NCBI GenBank assembly: GCA_034509495.1
Contig: CM067508.1
Location: 28,066,921-28,130,920, forward strand
Length of the DNA stretch: 64,000 nt
Reading direction: 5' to 3'
From: Acestrorhynchus altus
Taxonomy: Eukaryota; Chordata; Actinopteri; Characiformes; Acestrorhynchidae
A program made the translations under genes and the position numbers. Shown one piece after another: positions 1 to 12,544 of this stretch. Position 1 is the stretch's first letter; the number at the start of each line of letters is the position of its first letter. The notes beneath the pieces were generated by a model. That model was not told the DNA's origin. It saw only the letters and a list, made by a program, of their open reading frames with translations, and made no database searches.

Positions 1-206
1 CATGAGGCTGTTGTCATAGCACCCTAGAAAGTCCCGCCTCTGCTGTGCCATGAGAACTGACACAATCGGATTGAGCAACAGCCCGGTGATTTTTTTTATT
101 GCCAAATAGCAGCCCTGTAAACAACCTGGGTGTTTTCAAAGTGCTAGAATATAATCTGATTTAGACATGCATACTGATGTTTCTATTGTGTGTTGTCTTT
201 TTAAAG
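1..206 (+). other. ctsd intron (5' part of gene outside window)
   Basis: Sequence upstream of the first visible exon. It ends in a pyrimidine stretch and AAAG before the exon at 207. No exon of the propeptide was recognised here. Confidence 0.6.
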
Positions 207-3200
207 GCTCAGTACTATGGAGAAATAGGTCTTGGCACCCCCGTTCAGACCTTTACTGTGGTATTTGACACTGGATCCTCCAACCTATGGGTTCCCTCTG
301 TCCACTGCTCCCTCACTGACATTGCCTGTTGTAAGTCGACATTTAGACTCTCTGTAGAGTGCAAGTATGTGGGCTTATTAAAGTTCTGGATTTAGTATCC
401 TATTTTCCAAATATTACTGTGTTGCAATTGCTAGCTTGGATTGATTCTTATTTTATTTTTAGTTCTTTTGTCTGGTGTCTTTCTTTTGTCTTGCAGTGTT
501 TATTCAACTTATTTATTGTTTTATGGATTTTTTTTACCCATAAAATTTCATGCATCTAAAAAATATTATGAAAGATCATTTTGTGTTTGATTTAATCATT
601 TTTTTCATTACTCTTAAGGTGAATATTTCAAGCCTTTTTTTAGTTTGCCTTTTTTCAGAATAGCTTGGACCTCATGCAAACCAGAAGTCCAGAATCTCCA
701 ATTATTTTATTTTGAATTCACTAATTTACTAAACTTAATTTAATTTACTAATTTTAGTTTTCAACATTTAAGCCAAGAAGTATTTATATAAATATGAGTA
801 TAAATATTTACAATATTCAATTTTTTTACTCACGCCACCAGCAGTTTTTCATACTGAGTCTGGAGGAGGTTGTAGATAAAAATGTAACTGAACTATGATG
901 CCGATTTTGCAGTACTTCATCACAAGTACAACGGGGCCAAATCCAGCACCTATGTGAAGAATGGCACTGCTTTTGCCATCCAGTATGGCAGTGGAAGCCT
1001 GTCTGGATATCTCAGCCAGGACACCTGCGTGGTATGAATACACAGGGTTTATTTGTTCTGTTAGTAATGAAAAGTTTGATTTTTGGATTATTTTATTTTG
1101 TGTTTAGATTTAATTTAGTATTTAATCCTGATCTTGGAGTTTGCCTGCCCTGCTTATTGCAGTGTTCCCTTGCTCTAGCACACCTGACCAACATGTTTAT
1201 CTCCTTGGCCAGCTCTTCCTGAGTTAAAGTAGGCGTTTTTGAACAGGAAAGGCAAAGGTTTTTAGTTTTGCGCTGCAACACCAGTAGTGCCCCAGATAAT
1301 ACAGACACTGATTTGATGTATATATCAGTATACATTTCTTGGGCATGTAATCACCTTTATTTTTTCGTTTAGGTTTTTGGTAGCAATAAAAATTCAGATC
1401 TATCTCAAACAGTACATTCTTGATGAGATTATCTATTATGTTGCCTGTAATTATGTGCTTGTCATGAAAACAGTATACACATCATGTATTTGTAATCCCA
1501 ATATTTCACCACAATTATCCCCAAGTGCCAATTATTTTAATGATTGAAATTGACCTAAAATTGATTCCTAGCTGTGGAAGCACTATATAATGTGTCTGGC
1601 TTGGGTGCTGGTGGACTGAAGCTGGGGGATGGATAATATGTGTACTGAGTGATTGTATCTGAAATGCACTCTTTCTCTCAGATCGGTGATATTGCTGTTG
1701 AGAAGCAGATATTCGGAGAGGCTATCAAACAGCCTGGAGTTACTTTCATTGCAGCGAAGTTTGATGGCATTCTGGGTATGGCCTATCCTCGCATCGCTGT
1801 GGATGGGGTTCCTCCTGTGTTTGACATGATGATGAGCCAGAAGAAAGTGCCGAAAAATGTCTTTTCCTTCTATCTGAACAGGTTTGTGTGTGTGTGTAAT
1901 CATTACATCATGCATGTACAAGTGCTGCATAGTCCATTTGAAGAAAACAAGTATCAGAAAGGCACCTGAATGTAAGCACAGAATAAGCACCTTTATTATC
2001 ATTATGCTTCATACTGTTTACAGAACAACAGAATTCTTCCCTTTGCATAAGGGCACAAGGGCACATTGCTCAAGGCCACAACCATGTGACCAATAACCCA
2101 GTTCACCAGCCAGTTGTCCCACGTGATAACTGGACGATGAATAATAAAACTTATAAAATCATCTAATTAGGTGATTTTATAAAATGATACACATTGAACA
2201 GATTAACCTATTTTAGAAAGCACTTTCACATTTCTCCTTAATGTTACAAGTAGTCTCAATTTCTACTACATGTTTGTATTGAGAAAAATCTAGGATCTCT
2301 GCATTGGCCCACAGCATTGGTGCATCACCAGCTGATTGAAAACATGATCACGTTTTAAAAAGCGCTGAATTCAAAGTAAACATGGTTTGATGAGAGAGAG
2401 CTTGGCCATAAGTGTTTGACTCTGTTAAGCTAATTACATGAACTTCCCAAAGAGTAAAAACGGATCAGTTTTACTTCTTACAGTTTTGCCTTTTTGATTG
2501 TTACTCAACCTGCGGGCTGTGGATCACTCTTTAGTGGTCTGCAGGCCCATCATCAGTCCATAGTGGCCCAATAATGGCACTTTAAATCGCAAAATGATTT
2601 AGGATAAGTAAAAATAAGAGTATAAGTAAAAAATGAGAAATCAAGTTCAACATGAATATTAGGGCTGGACGATTGGGTTTCTGCTCTCAGCTCTCCTCCA
2701 CCTCTACATAAGATAGACATGAGACAGAGCTCTGGCATGAAGATGACTTGTTCAAATTTGATCTTTATTTCTTCTTTATTCATGCTAAGTTTAACTCTAG
2801 AATGTCATTGGATGTCTCTAGATATAAACAGGTAGACTGTGAGGTGTAAAAGGTTGAAAAACCATCATTTAGACAACTGGAAAATCTCAGGGAAAGCTGT
2901 ATTTTATATAAAAGCAGTTTTTTTGTTTCTTCCGTTTTTGTATATTCTGCTGATTATAATGTGTAATTTTTATTTTTTGATCAGGAATCCAGACACTCAG
3001 CCTGGTGGTGAACTCCTCCTGGGTGGCACAGACCCCAAATACTACACCGGAAACTTCAACTATGTGAATATCAGCAGACAGGCCTACTGGCAGATCCACA
3101 TGGACAGGTAAGAGTTCACCCCTCATGACTTGACCCGTCATGTTTTCATTTTTAGAGGAAGTGACTTATGTTCATGCTGATTCATGGTGAAAAAGCTGAG

Positions 3201-4430
3201 CCAGATTTTTGTCATGTGAAACCAAGTGGTCAGTTTCATATCTCTGACTCAAGTATTACACAAGAAGGGGACAAGTACTTTTCTCAGAAATTCAATCTTC
3301 CTTTTAAAGTGGTCAGTGAAGTGACCTGTATTGAAGTGGTTGTTTCCCCAAGGCTTGGAGAGGTGGGAATGCATGCTAAAGTGCTTGTCCGGTGACTCTG
3401 CTTTTTGTTGTGCTTTGGCCGTTGTAAAGGCAGGTCTGTGTGCACAGAGTGCTGCAGTCTGTCCAACTAAACCCTTTACATGATATTGGGACTTTGGCTG
3501 ATATTTTCCCCCAGTGCAATGAAGTTTAATTGACCCAAAGCAAATCTTAAGAATAGCTTAACTTTGTTTTTTTATTTGCTAATTAATAGTATGTTGATAT
3601 TAATAGCACCATTTATTTTTTAGTATGAGTGTCGGCAGCCAGCTGACCCTTTGTAAAGGAGGCTGTGAGGCCATTGTGGACACTGGAACGTCCTTGATCA
3701 CTGGACCAGCAGCTGAGGTCAAGGCCCTGCAGAAGGCCATTGGAGCTATCCCCCTCATCCAGGGAGAGGTATGACTTGACTGTATTGTTAATAAAGTATA
3801 TGATTGTCCTGAAATCTATTAATCATGAACTAATTGTGTATATAATTTTAATGATGTTCTTAAGCACCCATTTGTTTCTTTGTAGTATATGGTTGACTGC
3901 AAGAAGGTCCCGTCCCTTCCTACCATCTCCTTTGTCTTGGGTGGACAGTCCTACACCCTGACTGGAGACCAATACATTCTCAAGGTTGGTGAAAAAAAAA
4001 CAAACAAAGCAAAAACGAAGCTGAGCAGTTTTTTGCTGATTAATCACATTAAAGGTAACCTCTGATATGACAGCTGATTAATCATATGGCACAGCGTGCT
4101 GTGAAGATTTTGGTCAAACAGCACTTCTGTAAAAGCCACATTGACAATTTTGAGTGACCAGAAGTCTTGCCTCCAAAGGTCAAATGATGTTGTAACTAGG
4201 GCATGGTGTGAATATTTACCAGAGACAACTTCCTTCTCTCTAACGTTTCTGTGTCTTTGTGTGAACAGGAAAGCCAGGGTGGTAAAACAATCTGCCTGAG
4301 CGGCTTCATGGCTCTCGACATCCCTCCCCCAGCCGGTCCGCTGTGGATTCTGGGCGATGTGTTCATTGGGCAGTACTACACAGAGTTTGACCGTGACAAC
4401 AACCGAGTAGGCTTTGCCAAGGCCATATAG
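207..4430 (+). CDS. ctsd: Cathepsin D, lysosomal aspartic protease (3' seven coding exons)
   Basis: Pepsin-family endopeptidase (A1) that degrades proteins in lysosomes. Exons, all with AG/GT borders and consistent phase: 207-330, 913-1031, 1682-1881, 2985-3107, 3624-3768, 3886-3984, 4269-4430 (TAG stop). Together they give 323 residues in frame; the family is about 400 residues, so the signal peptide and most of the propeptide (first two exons) lie left of position 1. The first catalytic Asp is in VFDTGSSNLW (codon 267-269), the flap tyrosine in QYGSGSLSG (second exon), and the second Asp in AIVDTGTSLI (3679-3681). Two N-glycosylation sites, NGT and NIS, match the two of mammalian cathepsin D used for mannose-6-phosphate sorting. 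The C-terminus ends WILGDVFIGQYY...VGFAKAI as in the family. Cathepsin D is preferred over cathepsin E, pepsin or renin from recalled family sequence (LLHHKYN, SQDTC, GPLWILGDVFIGQYY). No frame breaks seen. Confidence 0.96.
1882..2984. other. ctsd intron with degenerate dispersed repeats
   Basis: Largest ctsd intron in the window. It contains SINE-like text near 2030-2100 (a 'gcacattgctcaaggccac' type segment common in fish SINE tails) and low-copy AT-rich sequence. No coding exon was recognised. The open frame on the opposite strand over 1583-2002 is a shadow of the ctsd exon. Confidence 0.4.
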
Positions 4431-4940
4431 GCCCTGACCACAGTTGGGGGTGAGAGAGGGGTTGCAATAAGAGTAGGAAAGATTCAAAGAACTCTCCACA
4501 TCATATCAGCTGCTTTTGTAATACCTACATACCTAGCGATATGATAGTGTTGTGTTTTTGCACTGTGCTTTCTTAGCGTAAACAAATACTCCGTTATCAG
4601 TGGGCCTGAGAAGTCTAAGTAAATCAGGGAAAGGTACTACAGATATGCTAGGAGAAACACACTTCTGGTGTCAATGAGTTTTGAAATGGTTTTTAAAGTT
4701 TTATGTTGATTTTAGCTCCTTTCTCTTTTAATGTCTGCTTTTTTTTTTTAAAGTACTGCTGATTTGAATGAGAAAAATTGAATGTTCATGTCCAACAAGT
4801 CAAATGCCGCTGCAGGATTTTGTTGTTCCTGGCTGGGTTGAGCCGCAGCAGAACAGCCTAGGCAGTCGGAACAAAATCCTGGGGTGGGCTTTGACTTGCT
4901 GCCCACTAATATAATAAATTAAGGTGTGTGTTTATTTTTT
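4431..4940 (+). other. ctsd: ctsd 3' UTR with AATAAA signal
   Basis: Follows the TAG stop. A canonical AATAAA lies at 4913-4918, so cleavage is expected shortly after about 4930. The UTR carries a palindromic repeat at 4796-4898, described separately. The exact 3' end is inferred from the signal only. Confidence 0.55.
4796..4898. repeat. Imperfect palindromic element in ctsd 3' UTR
   Basis: The left arm starts CAAGTCAAATGCCGC and continues AGGATTTTGTTGTTCC. The right arm reads GGAACAAAATCCT then GGGCTTTGACTTG, the reverse complement with small differences. The arms are about 40 bases around a short GC-rich centre, so the transcript could fold into a long hairpin. It looks like a small palindromic MITE or foldback element. 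Confidence 0.6.
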
Positions 4941-6063
4941 TGTGGGTTATGGGCAGCGGTTTACATTTGGCTGATGTGCATGAGAATGTTCACAACTCCA
5001 GCACTACACTGGTGATTGAGTTTGAGGTTTGAACCCCCATCCTGTCTGATAAACAGCCATGTACAAATACAACGAAAACAAACAATACAGTGACCTGCTT
5101 GTTTTTCATTTCAGTTTTTAATCTCAATGCAGAAAAGAGGAATTTCAAAGCGTTTTCATGGAAAATTAAATATTTACAGCAAGTAGATGGACTCGAAAGT
5201 CCAGACAATAGACAGTACAGAGTACAAACAAACAAAATTAACTAGCATTTGAGATCTTTAGCACTTCTTACCAAAAACATCCTGATGTCCAAACTATCAT
5301 CAGATAAATATATTTATAGTATATATTTACAGAATACCTTAAATTTACAACATCCTTGGTGTATTCTATAAACAAATGAAGTTAGGCACACGTTTTCAGA
5401 ACAATCATTTGGGGTTGAAAATACAGTCCATAGTGTGTTGCACAATTTCATAGCAAACGTACCAAAGAAATGTTGTATTGCATGTTTTTTTTTTTTTTTT
5501 TTTTTTTTTCACATTTCACATACACAGTACAATCTATACTCTTCCAAAGCGGCTAAGCTGCTTCTAATCTCACGGATGGACAGTGACTGCCCTTACTTGC
5601 AACATGACCAGTATTTACAGCTGTTCTGCAATGCAGTTTAACACCCCAAACGCAGACATACAGGAAAGGAGTGTTCACGTTCACACAATTTGGGTGCCGT
5701 TTGGGAGTGTAGGGCGCATCTAGTTTATTTACAGATAATACAAGATGAAACACTTTTCAGGGGCATGGACAACATAGTGGAGAACAGTGGTTAAGTAGAC
5801 TGGGAGGTGGGGGTGGAATGTTTTGAATAAATGTCAAAGGACCCATAAATTAGACATTTACTGTACCTTTAAACAGGAGCAGAATTTTTAACCTTGGTGC
5901 TCCATTTTGGAGAAAAAAAGTGAGGAAAAACTGAATCAGTGCCATCACTATATTCAATGATGTTACTTAACCAGTAAATCCAGTAACAAGTGCTACACGT
6001 TGTTTAAAGTTGACTGTTGGTGTGGCCATGCCTCCACCAATTGAAAGAATAGTGCAAAGGAAA
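4941..6063. other. Convergent 3' flank between ctsd and slc6a15
   Basis: AT-rich sequence with a run of about 25 T at 5486-5510. Possible minus-strand polyadenylation signals (TTTATT on the plus strand) lie at 5724-5729 and 6233-6238, so part may be slc6a15 3' UTR. No coding exon recognised. Confidence 0.4.
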
Positions 6064-6663
6064 TACAGTACTGTGCAGAGGTTTTAGGCATCCAATCCTG
6101 TTATTTAAACCTATTTATCTCAGCAGAAATCTCCAGACCTTATTTGAGGAGATGAACATAAATACAGTACAAAGTACCAAGAAGAAAGTATTTGACATCT
6201 TGTGAGTGAGGCTTGCTGTTTACTGCACCTTATTTATTGTTGTATTTCCTTCTCATATTTTTATATACAGTTTATATATTTTTTGTAAATATAATGGGGA
6301 CCTTGAGGACATAATCTTGCTCCACCTCATGTACCAAATGTGATGTGAATGACAACCCTGGTTCCAGATTTCTCCTGGATGCTGCCAGCCAGCATGGTGT
6401 TCAATTTCATCACCAGGGCACCTGATTTAACATCATTAAGCACTGAGTTGCAAAACCAGGTGTTAGATGAGAACTATAAATAATACTAAACTCCCATGAG
6501 GAGGGCTTTGAACCTAGTGATATAGAACCACTACTTTCCATGAGCACTACCTGTATTTATTCTAATGTCACAGTTTTACTGAGTAAATAAGCCCTTACTG
6601 CCCAGATAAGCAGCTTTATAATTCTAAATTTCACAGGAGCCTAAACATTTGCACAGCACTGTA
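6064..6663. mobile_element. Non-autonomous Tc1-like element (MITE)
   Basis: The left end TACAGTACTGTGCAGAGG (then TTTTAGGC) and the right end, read in reverse complement, TACAGTGCTGTGCAAATG (then TTTAGGC) form terminal inverted repeats flanked by TA. The internal sequence has no open transposase. It may lie within the slc6a15 3' UTR. Confidence 0.65.
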
Positions 6664-7237
6664 GATAAATGTAAGTTCTGGAATAAAGCTATAAAAGCAG
6701 TAGCTCCATAACTGCACTGCAAAATGGCATGAGTTCTTAAGAAATCTGAACAGTTAATCAAGGCGGTTGAACACTGTGACAAAGTTCCATTACGAGCAAT
6801 ACCTGTAGATAGCCAGCTTTCAGACTGACACTTCCACAAGTGAAACGAGGCACACGTTGAAAAATAACACAGGCTAAAATGTACACAACAGTCTTACATT
6901 AGGAAAGTCAGCAAAGACAAACTTCAGCAGTTCTTCAGGATGTCTGGATCCTGTGGATGGTTGTATTGGTACACTTGATTCTGACAGAAGCACCAATCTG
7001 CCCTTAGAGTGAATCAAACTGTAGGAGGCTAAACTGCTTTTGAGCAGACATGTAAGGGTGATGCTTTAATTGGGGCTCTGTCTAAAAATGAGAGAATTAA
7101 CGACGGCCAAAACTGAGCTCAAATAGCACTTAATTGTTTATATTTATTCATAAATCACATTTCAGAAAGAATGAACCTAGGTTGTGTATTACCAAACACT
7201 ACTCAACAGCTTATAAAAGACGCACTAGAAGCACAAA

Positions 7238-7653
7238 CACTATATGTCCAAATGCTTGTGGACACCCCTTCTAATGAATGCATTCAGCTACTTTAAGTTG
7301 CATCCATGGCTCACACAGATATGCAAATGCACTCACAGTTTGTCTAGTCCCTGTAGAGAAGTGCTGCCAACTCAACAGATAAACAGAAACCTATTAGCAC
7401 CATGCCTAATGCAAGGTGTTGCTCCAACCAGTACTTTTGGGACGAGTTGTGGGTGAGGTGATCATCCAACATTTTGACCTCACTAATGGTCACTGAATGC
7501 AATCAAATTCACAGCAGTGCTCCAAAATCTAGTAGACAGTCTTAACTGGACAGTAGAGACATTTACTCCCACAAAAGCAAACTCTTTCAATACCCTTAAT
7601 TTCAGAAGAAACAATGAAGGAGCAAGTGTCACAATACTTTTGTCCATATAGTG
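7238..7653. mobile_element. MITE with CACTATATGKMCAAA termini, copy 1
   Basis: The left terminus is CACTATATGTCCAAATGC; the right terminus in reverse complement is CACTATATGGACAAAAG. The same termini recur at 18541-18911. The interior (aatgcattcagctactttaa, cctgtagagaagt) is a dispersed fish repeat. No intact ORF. Confidence 0.65.
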
Positions 7654-8019
7654 CATAAATAAAGTGAATATTTAATTTGAATGTACTTCCTGCATCATGA
7701 GGAACACATGATTAAATGACTCACTTTTCCAGACATAAATTTGTCGTTCAAAATTGCACTGCTAACATCCTTTCCATGGTTATGGCATAAACAAAAATTC
7801 CTTGGCTTTTACAGTAATGACGGTAATGTTTTATCTTTTCATAGTCTGGGTTTGGGGAAAGGAACAAAGTTGAAAAGTACTGATGTTTAAAATGCTAAAA
7901 TAGTCAATAATCAATTTTTGGTTGTATAATAAATGTGTTTAATACCAATTAATTTCATGCTAAAATATTTCTAACATGAATTTGGGCACACAAAGTTACT
8001 CTACTGTAATGGACCAGTG

Positions 8020-8116
8020 CCCTACCTGGGGGGATTCCTGCTTTGCGCCAAATGATTTTAAGGTATGCTCTGGACAGGATGAAGCAGTGAAGATGAATGA
8101 ATGAATGAATGAATGA
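8020..8116 (+). repeat. LINE/SINE 3' tail with (GAAT)n
   Basis: A degenerate tail of the kind that ends 'ctctggacaggatgaagcagtg' is followed by tandem GAATGAATGAAT at about 8093-8116. Short simple-repeat tails of this type mark the 3' end of fish non-LTR elements. Confidence 0.45.
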
Positions 8117-8211
8117 AAAGTTCCCCTAATTGAAGAATCACCCTTGAATATATTCATGAATGTAACATCACAACCAAGCTAAACTGAAAACCTGCTATTT
8201 CACCCCGTCAA

Positions 8212-8395
8212 GGGTCCCCAACTCTGCTCCTGGTGAGCTACATCTCAGCAGACTTTAGATTCAACCCTAATCAACCCCACTGATGCCTTTAAAAGTTCTT
8301 GATGGGCCAAATGGGGTGGGTTAGATTTAATTTAGAGTTGAAACCTGCAGGAAGGTAGCTCTCCAGGAGCATGGTTGGTGACCTTTGGACTATGT
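8212..8395. repeat. Short dispersed repeat ('hot' MITE type)
   Basis: It begins gggtccccaactctgctcctgg and ends in a related inverted segment (ctctccaggagcatggttgg, then gacct), giving weak terminal complementarity. A similar phrase (tcctggagagttcaaaccc) recurs near 22113. Family not identified. Confidence 0.4.
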
Positions 8396-8697
8396 GGATC
8401 TGATTCAAATGTTAACAATAGTTACCAAAATAAATCAAGCTCTTTTTCTAGAAAAGGTCTTATTTAAAGCTTATGTAGAACCATGACATGGGTCCTTAAA
8501 GAAAATGGAATGTGTCTGAGAGGACTGATGGCTTTTATGATGGAGAGTGTGGGACAAGAACGATGTGCTTGACTGACATAGATCATAGATAGGTCATAGA
8601 TGCTGAAGCATGGTAAAAAAATGATGGCATGGTACATGGTTTTTAAGCACTTACAGTAGCTCTACCTCAGAAAGTAATAAAGGTCAAAACTTTGCCC

Positions 8698-11600
8698 TCA
8701 CAAGTCTGACTCTGGCATGTCTGGCATGTCAGCCATCAGATAACCAACGCTATAGTGACCGTTGGAGGCAGGCTCGGCTTGTGTGGAGCCGCTCTGTTTG
8801 CGGTAGCTGCTGTTAGGCGGCATGGGCGAAGGTGCTTCACTGGGTGCCTTTCCCTGAAGCAGACTGGTGTCATCCCCCTCATCCTCCTCCCTGGTTCTGC
8901 GAACGCTCTCCTTCATGATCCGCCCCTTCTTGTAGGAGATGGTGGACATACCGCAGGCATTTTCATCAATGATATTGAAGTAGCGCAGAACAAAGACTAT
9001 GGGCACAGGTAGGATGGCGGCTACCACCAGCGTGATGCAGACAGCCAGACCCCAAGGCGGATAGCTGAGAGATTGCTCTTGAGCCTGACACACAAACACA
9101 TAACAAGGAAATGCTAGCAACCTTATTCTGGAGCCTTTTATTGTGCATCCCTGTTGAAACCTATTGATTGAAGGAGGCATATGCACAGACAACAGCTTAA
9201 CTGCTGCAATTACCAATTAAGCCAATTAAGCATTAACTGCTGCTCAGTAAATTCTCTGTCTTTACTGGATGGCAAATGAGGACATATGTTTGTATTAAGG
9301 AAAGAAGCTATTAGTAGAACAGATGGTGGTTTGGTGTGATTCTCCTAATCTGAGAAATTAAATTTGGCACTAGAAGTGCTGCAGGACTCACCATCTCCTG
9401 GTTCCAGGCACTGTAACTGGGAGGGGTCATGCCCAGCTGAATAAGGCTTGCACTCAGCAAAGCCATGAGCAGTACAGGAGTCACATACTTCCACATGTAG
9501 TAATAGTAACGGAAGGGAGTAAAGCCCAGCATGTCCTTTAAGTCCTCAAAGAACCTGAGGGAAAACAGTCAGCAGAGAACAATTCAATCACCTGCTTACT
9601 TGAAGGTTAGGCACATTTAAAAGTCACTACATGAATGTGTTTAGTGTGAGGGGGAAAAGGAACTTACAACAGAATTCATTCATTTAGGTAAAACTGTTGA
9701 ATGTAGAGGAAAACACTACAACTTAGTAGCTGTTACACATATTTACAAACAGGGTTACCATCATGTGATTTTGTATGTAAAACTGGGTGTATCCCATACG
9801 TTACTCCACTATTTTGACTATTTTAACATGCTGTGCTTCTTCAATAATATTCTGGGTTTCTATGTGCAAAACTCACACCTTTCTGATTGGCTGCCATAGA
9901 TCTGGGCAATATGTCCTAAATATCAATGTATTGAGAAATGCCGCTACGGGAAAAACCAAGAGACCACTCCACATTGCCAGTTTCTCTTGTTTTTATTATT
10001 TATAGGCATGTGTTTCAGTAAAATAAATAAGCTGTCACAACTTTTCTCACATATTCCAAATAAAATGCTATAATTATGGGTAGAATTGACAACCTCTGTT
10101 TAAGGGGTAGACTGGTGGTAAGGAAACCAGTCATGTGACTAGAAGTTTGCATCTTTGAACTGTCAGGACATGACTGAAGTGCCCTTGAGCAATGCACTTA
10201 ACTCCCCAACGTGTGCTCACTGCCCCTAGTGTGTAAATTCACTGGTATGGGTGTAGCACTGTGTGTGGATCAGTTAAATGTGACAAACAAATTCACCTGT
10301 GTGCAGCACAATGAGTCTATGTACACCTTACCTAAGAGAAACTGATTTAATAAAAAAAAGAAAAGAGTGTAAGTGGATCGTTTGTGTGGAAAAGGTTTGG
10401 AGGGATGACAGAACATTCGTGTTCAAATTATGATGCAGAATCATTGCAATTAAAGTTTTTGGTGTCACAATGAAATGCTAATTTAATTACGTTAACATCA
10501 TATTCTGGTATGGTTTTCATTGTATCATATATCAACGTTTCTCTTAAGCATTCTGGGATATGAGTTTTTTATTTATTTATTTTTTTAAAGCTGTTTCATC
10601 CTGCTCTAGCTCCTGGCACTAGTTGCATACTGGGTCTTTCTCCTCTCACTCACCATTAGTATGTAGTCATTCCCCCAGGCTACCTTCTCTTAGGCATGCA
10701 GTTACATTTTAAATAAAGATTGACTGCCTATGTTTTAGGCTAATACCATTTCCTTACTGCCGAATGTGGCTCTGGCTGAGTACTGTAGTGTTCACTCGTG
10801 CCTTGCCACAAGATTACACGGTCAGTGTAATAATAGTCAAATATTTCACATTTAGCTAAGTTAACTCAAAATATCCAATTAAAGTATTAAGACTGTATGA
10901 CTTATCATAACTCATGTATTTGAGTTGGTCTACTGTACATATTTAGTACTTCAAGCTACCTGGTAAGCTGGAACCTGATTTTAGGCAACCTGTTGCCTTA
11001 AATAAACTGTTAGATTAAGTTAGCTGTTAGAATTTATCTGGACTTGCAGTGGATTGTTGCTGTCAAGTAAAAACCTTTGGAACTTTAAAGGAGAAGGAAA
11101 AACATTCTTATGTTCTTATCAGAAGTCAGTATTCATTTTAAACCAAGTCATTTCAGAGTATTTCGATCGGTCCATTCATGATACCACTTACAGCAGATGA
11201 CAGTAATACAGACTTTAACTGTCTTAGCCAGCAATACGGTGAATGTTCTGAGTAACAAACAATAGAACAGGGTTTCTCTGAGTGAACTATTTTAAATATA
11301 TACAACCATCAACAATAGGTTTTCCACCAGTGCAAAGAACCCTTCAAATGTTCTTTGAGTTCTCATAGTTCTTTATAGAACCACTGCCTTTTCTACACAA
11401 CCCTAAAAGAAATGTAAAAAAAAATATATTAACTATTGATTAATGGGCTTATTTTTTTAGAACTGTATGTTATTATAAATACTCTGCATTATCATATCTC
11501 TGTACAGTATCTATAAACACCAAGTGGGAGATTTTTCATGTTCTAGCATTAACATCATCAAGTCACTAGTTTTCCATTCAACCAAACAGACCCTGATCAG

Positions 11601-12446
11601 CCTCTGTAACACCAGGAGTTGACGTTTATGTCTCATTAGTTGTTTTGAGGTGTAGATTCTCAAAATATCCAACACCACAGCCTTCAGCAACTTACCACAG
11701 TAGATTAACCATTAGCACCAGCAGAGGGCACTGCTGGCCTGAATAACTATTTGATCGTTCTACCAACCCCTTCATCTAATCATATGGTTATTTTGGAGAC
11801 TGTAGTGGGGCTGAATTTAAAGGATGTCAGATTAGGAAGAGGGGCATCAGACATGTTCCACCTCTCTGACTTTAGTTATTTAATAACTCCACAACAAAAA
11901 CACATTTACAATGTCAAGCTCTCCACTTCATGTGTGTAAAAATAACATACTTGTCAGTGCCATAGATCCAGGCCACAGCCACATTTTCCAGAAAAACTAC
12001 AATGAGGAGGGGCAGTGTAGCAGAATAGTCATCAAACATGGCCACAAAGTAGTTGCCTGATCGCTGAACAAATATGAGGCCGATACTGAATGCCAGCAAA
12101 CAGCAGCCCACTGGAAAAAAGACAGAAAGAGAGCATGAATAACAGTCAAGTAAATTGTTGCTTATTGTACAAAACTGTAAGATATTACACCAAGGAGTAC
12201 AAAACCAGTAAATAATGTGGAAGGTCTTTGATTGGCCAAGCTTTCGCTCTGACCTGTGAGAAACTCCTTGCGTATTTTGAATGTGTCCACGATGGGTGTG
12301 ATGATGCCCTCAATGGTGCCAAACATGCTGCCCAGGCCCAGATTCACCAGCATGAGGAAGAACATGACGGACCAGAAGGGTGATGCAGGAAAGTGGGTCA
12401 TAGCCTCAGTGAAGGCAATGAAGGCCAGGCCTGTACCCTGTACAGC

Positions 12447-12544
<98 letters not shown>

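Noticed and set aside
1583..2002. 139-codon minus frame over a ctsd exon
   Set aside because: Antisense shadow of the exon 1682-1881.
10085..10340. Possible tRNA gene
   Set aside because: The sequence is SINE-like. No complete cloverleaf with matching acceptor stem could be drawn.
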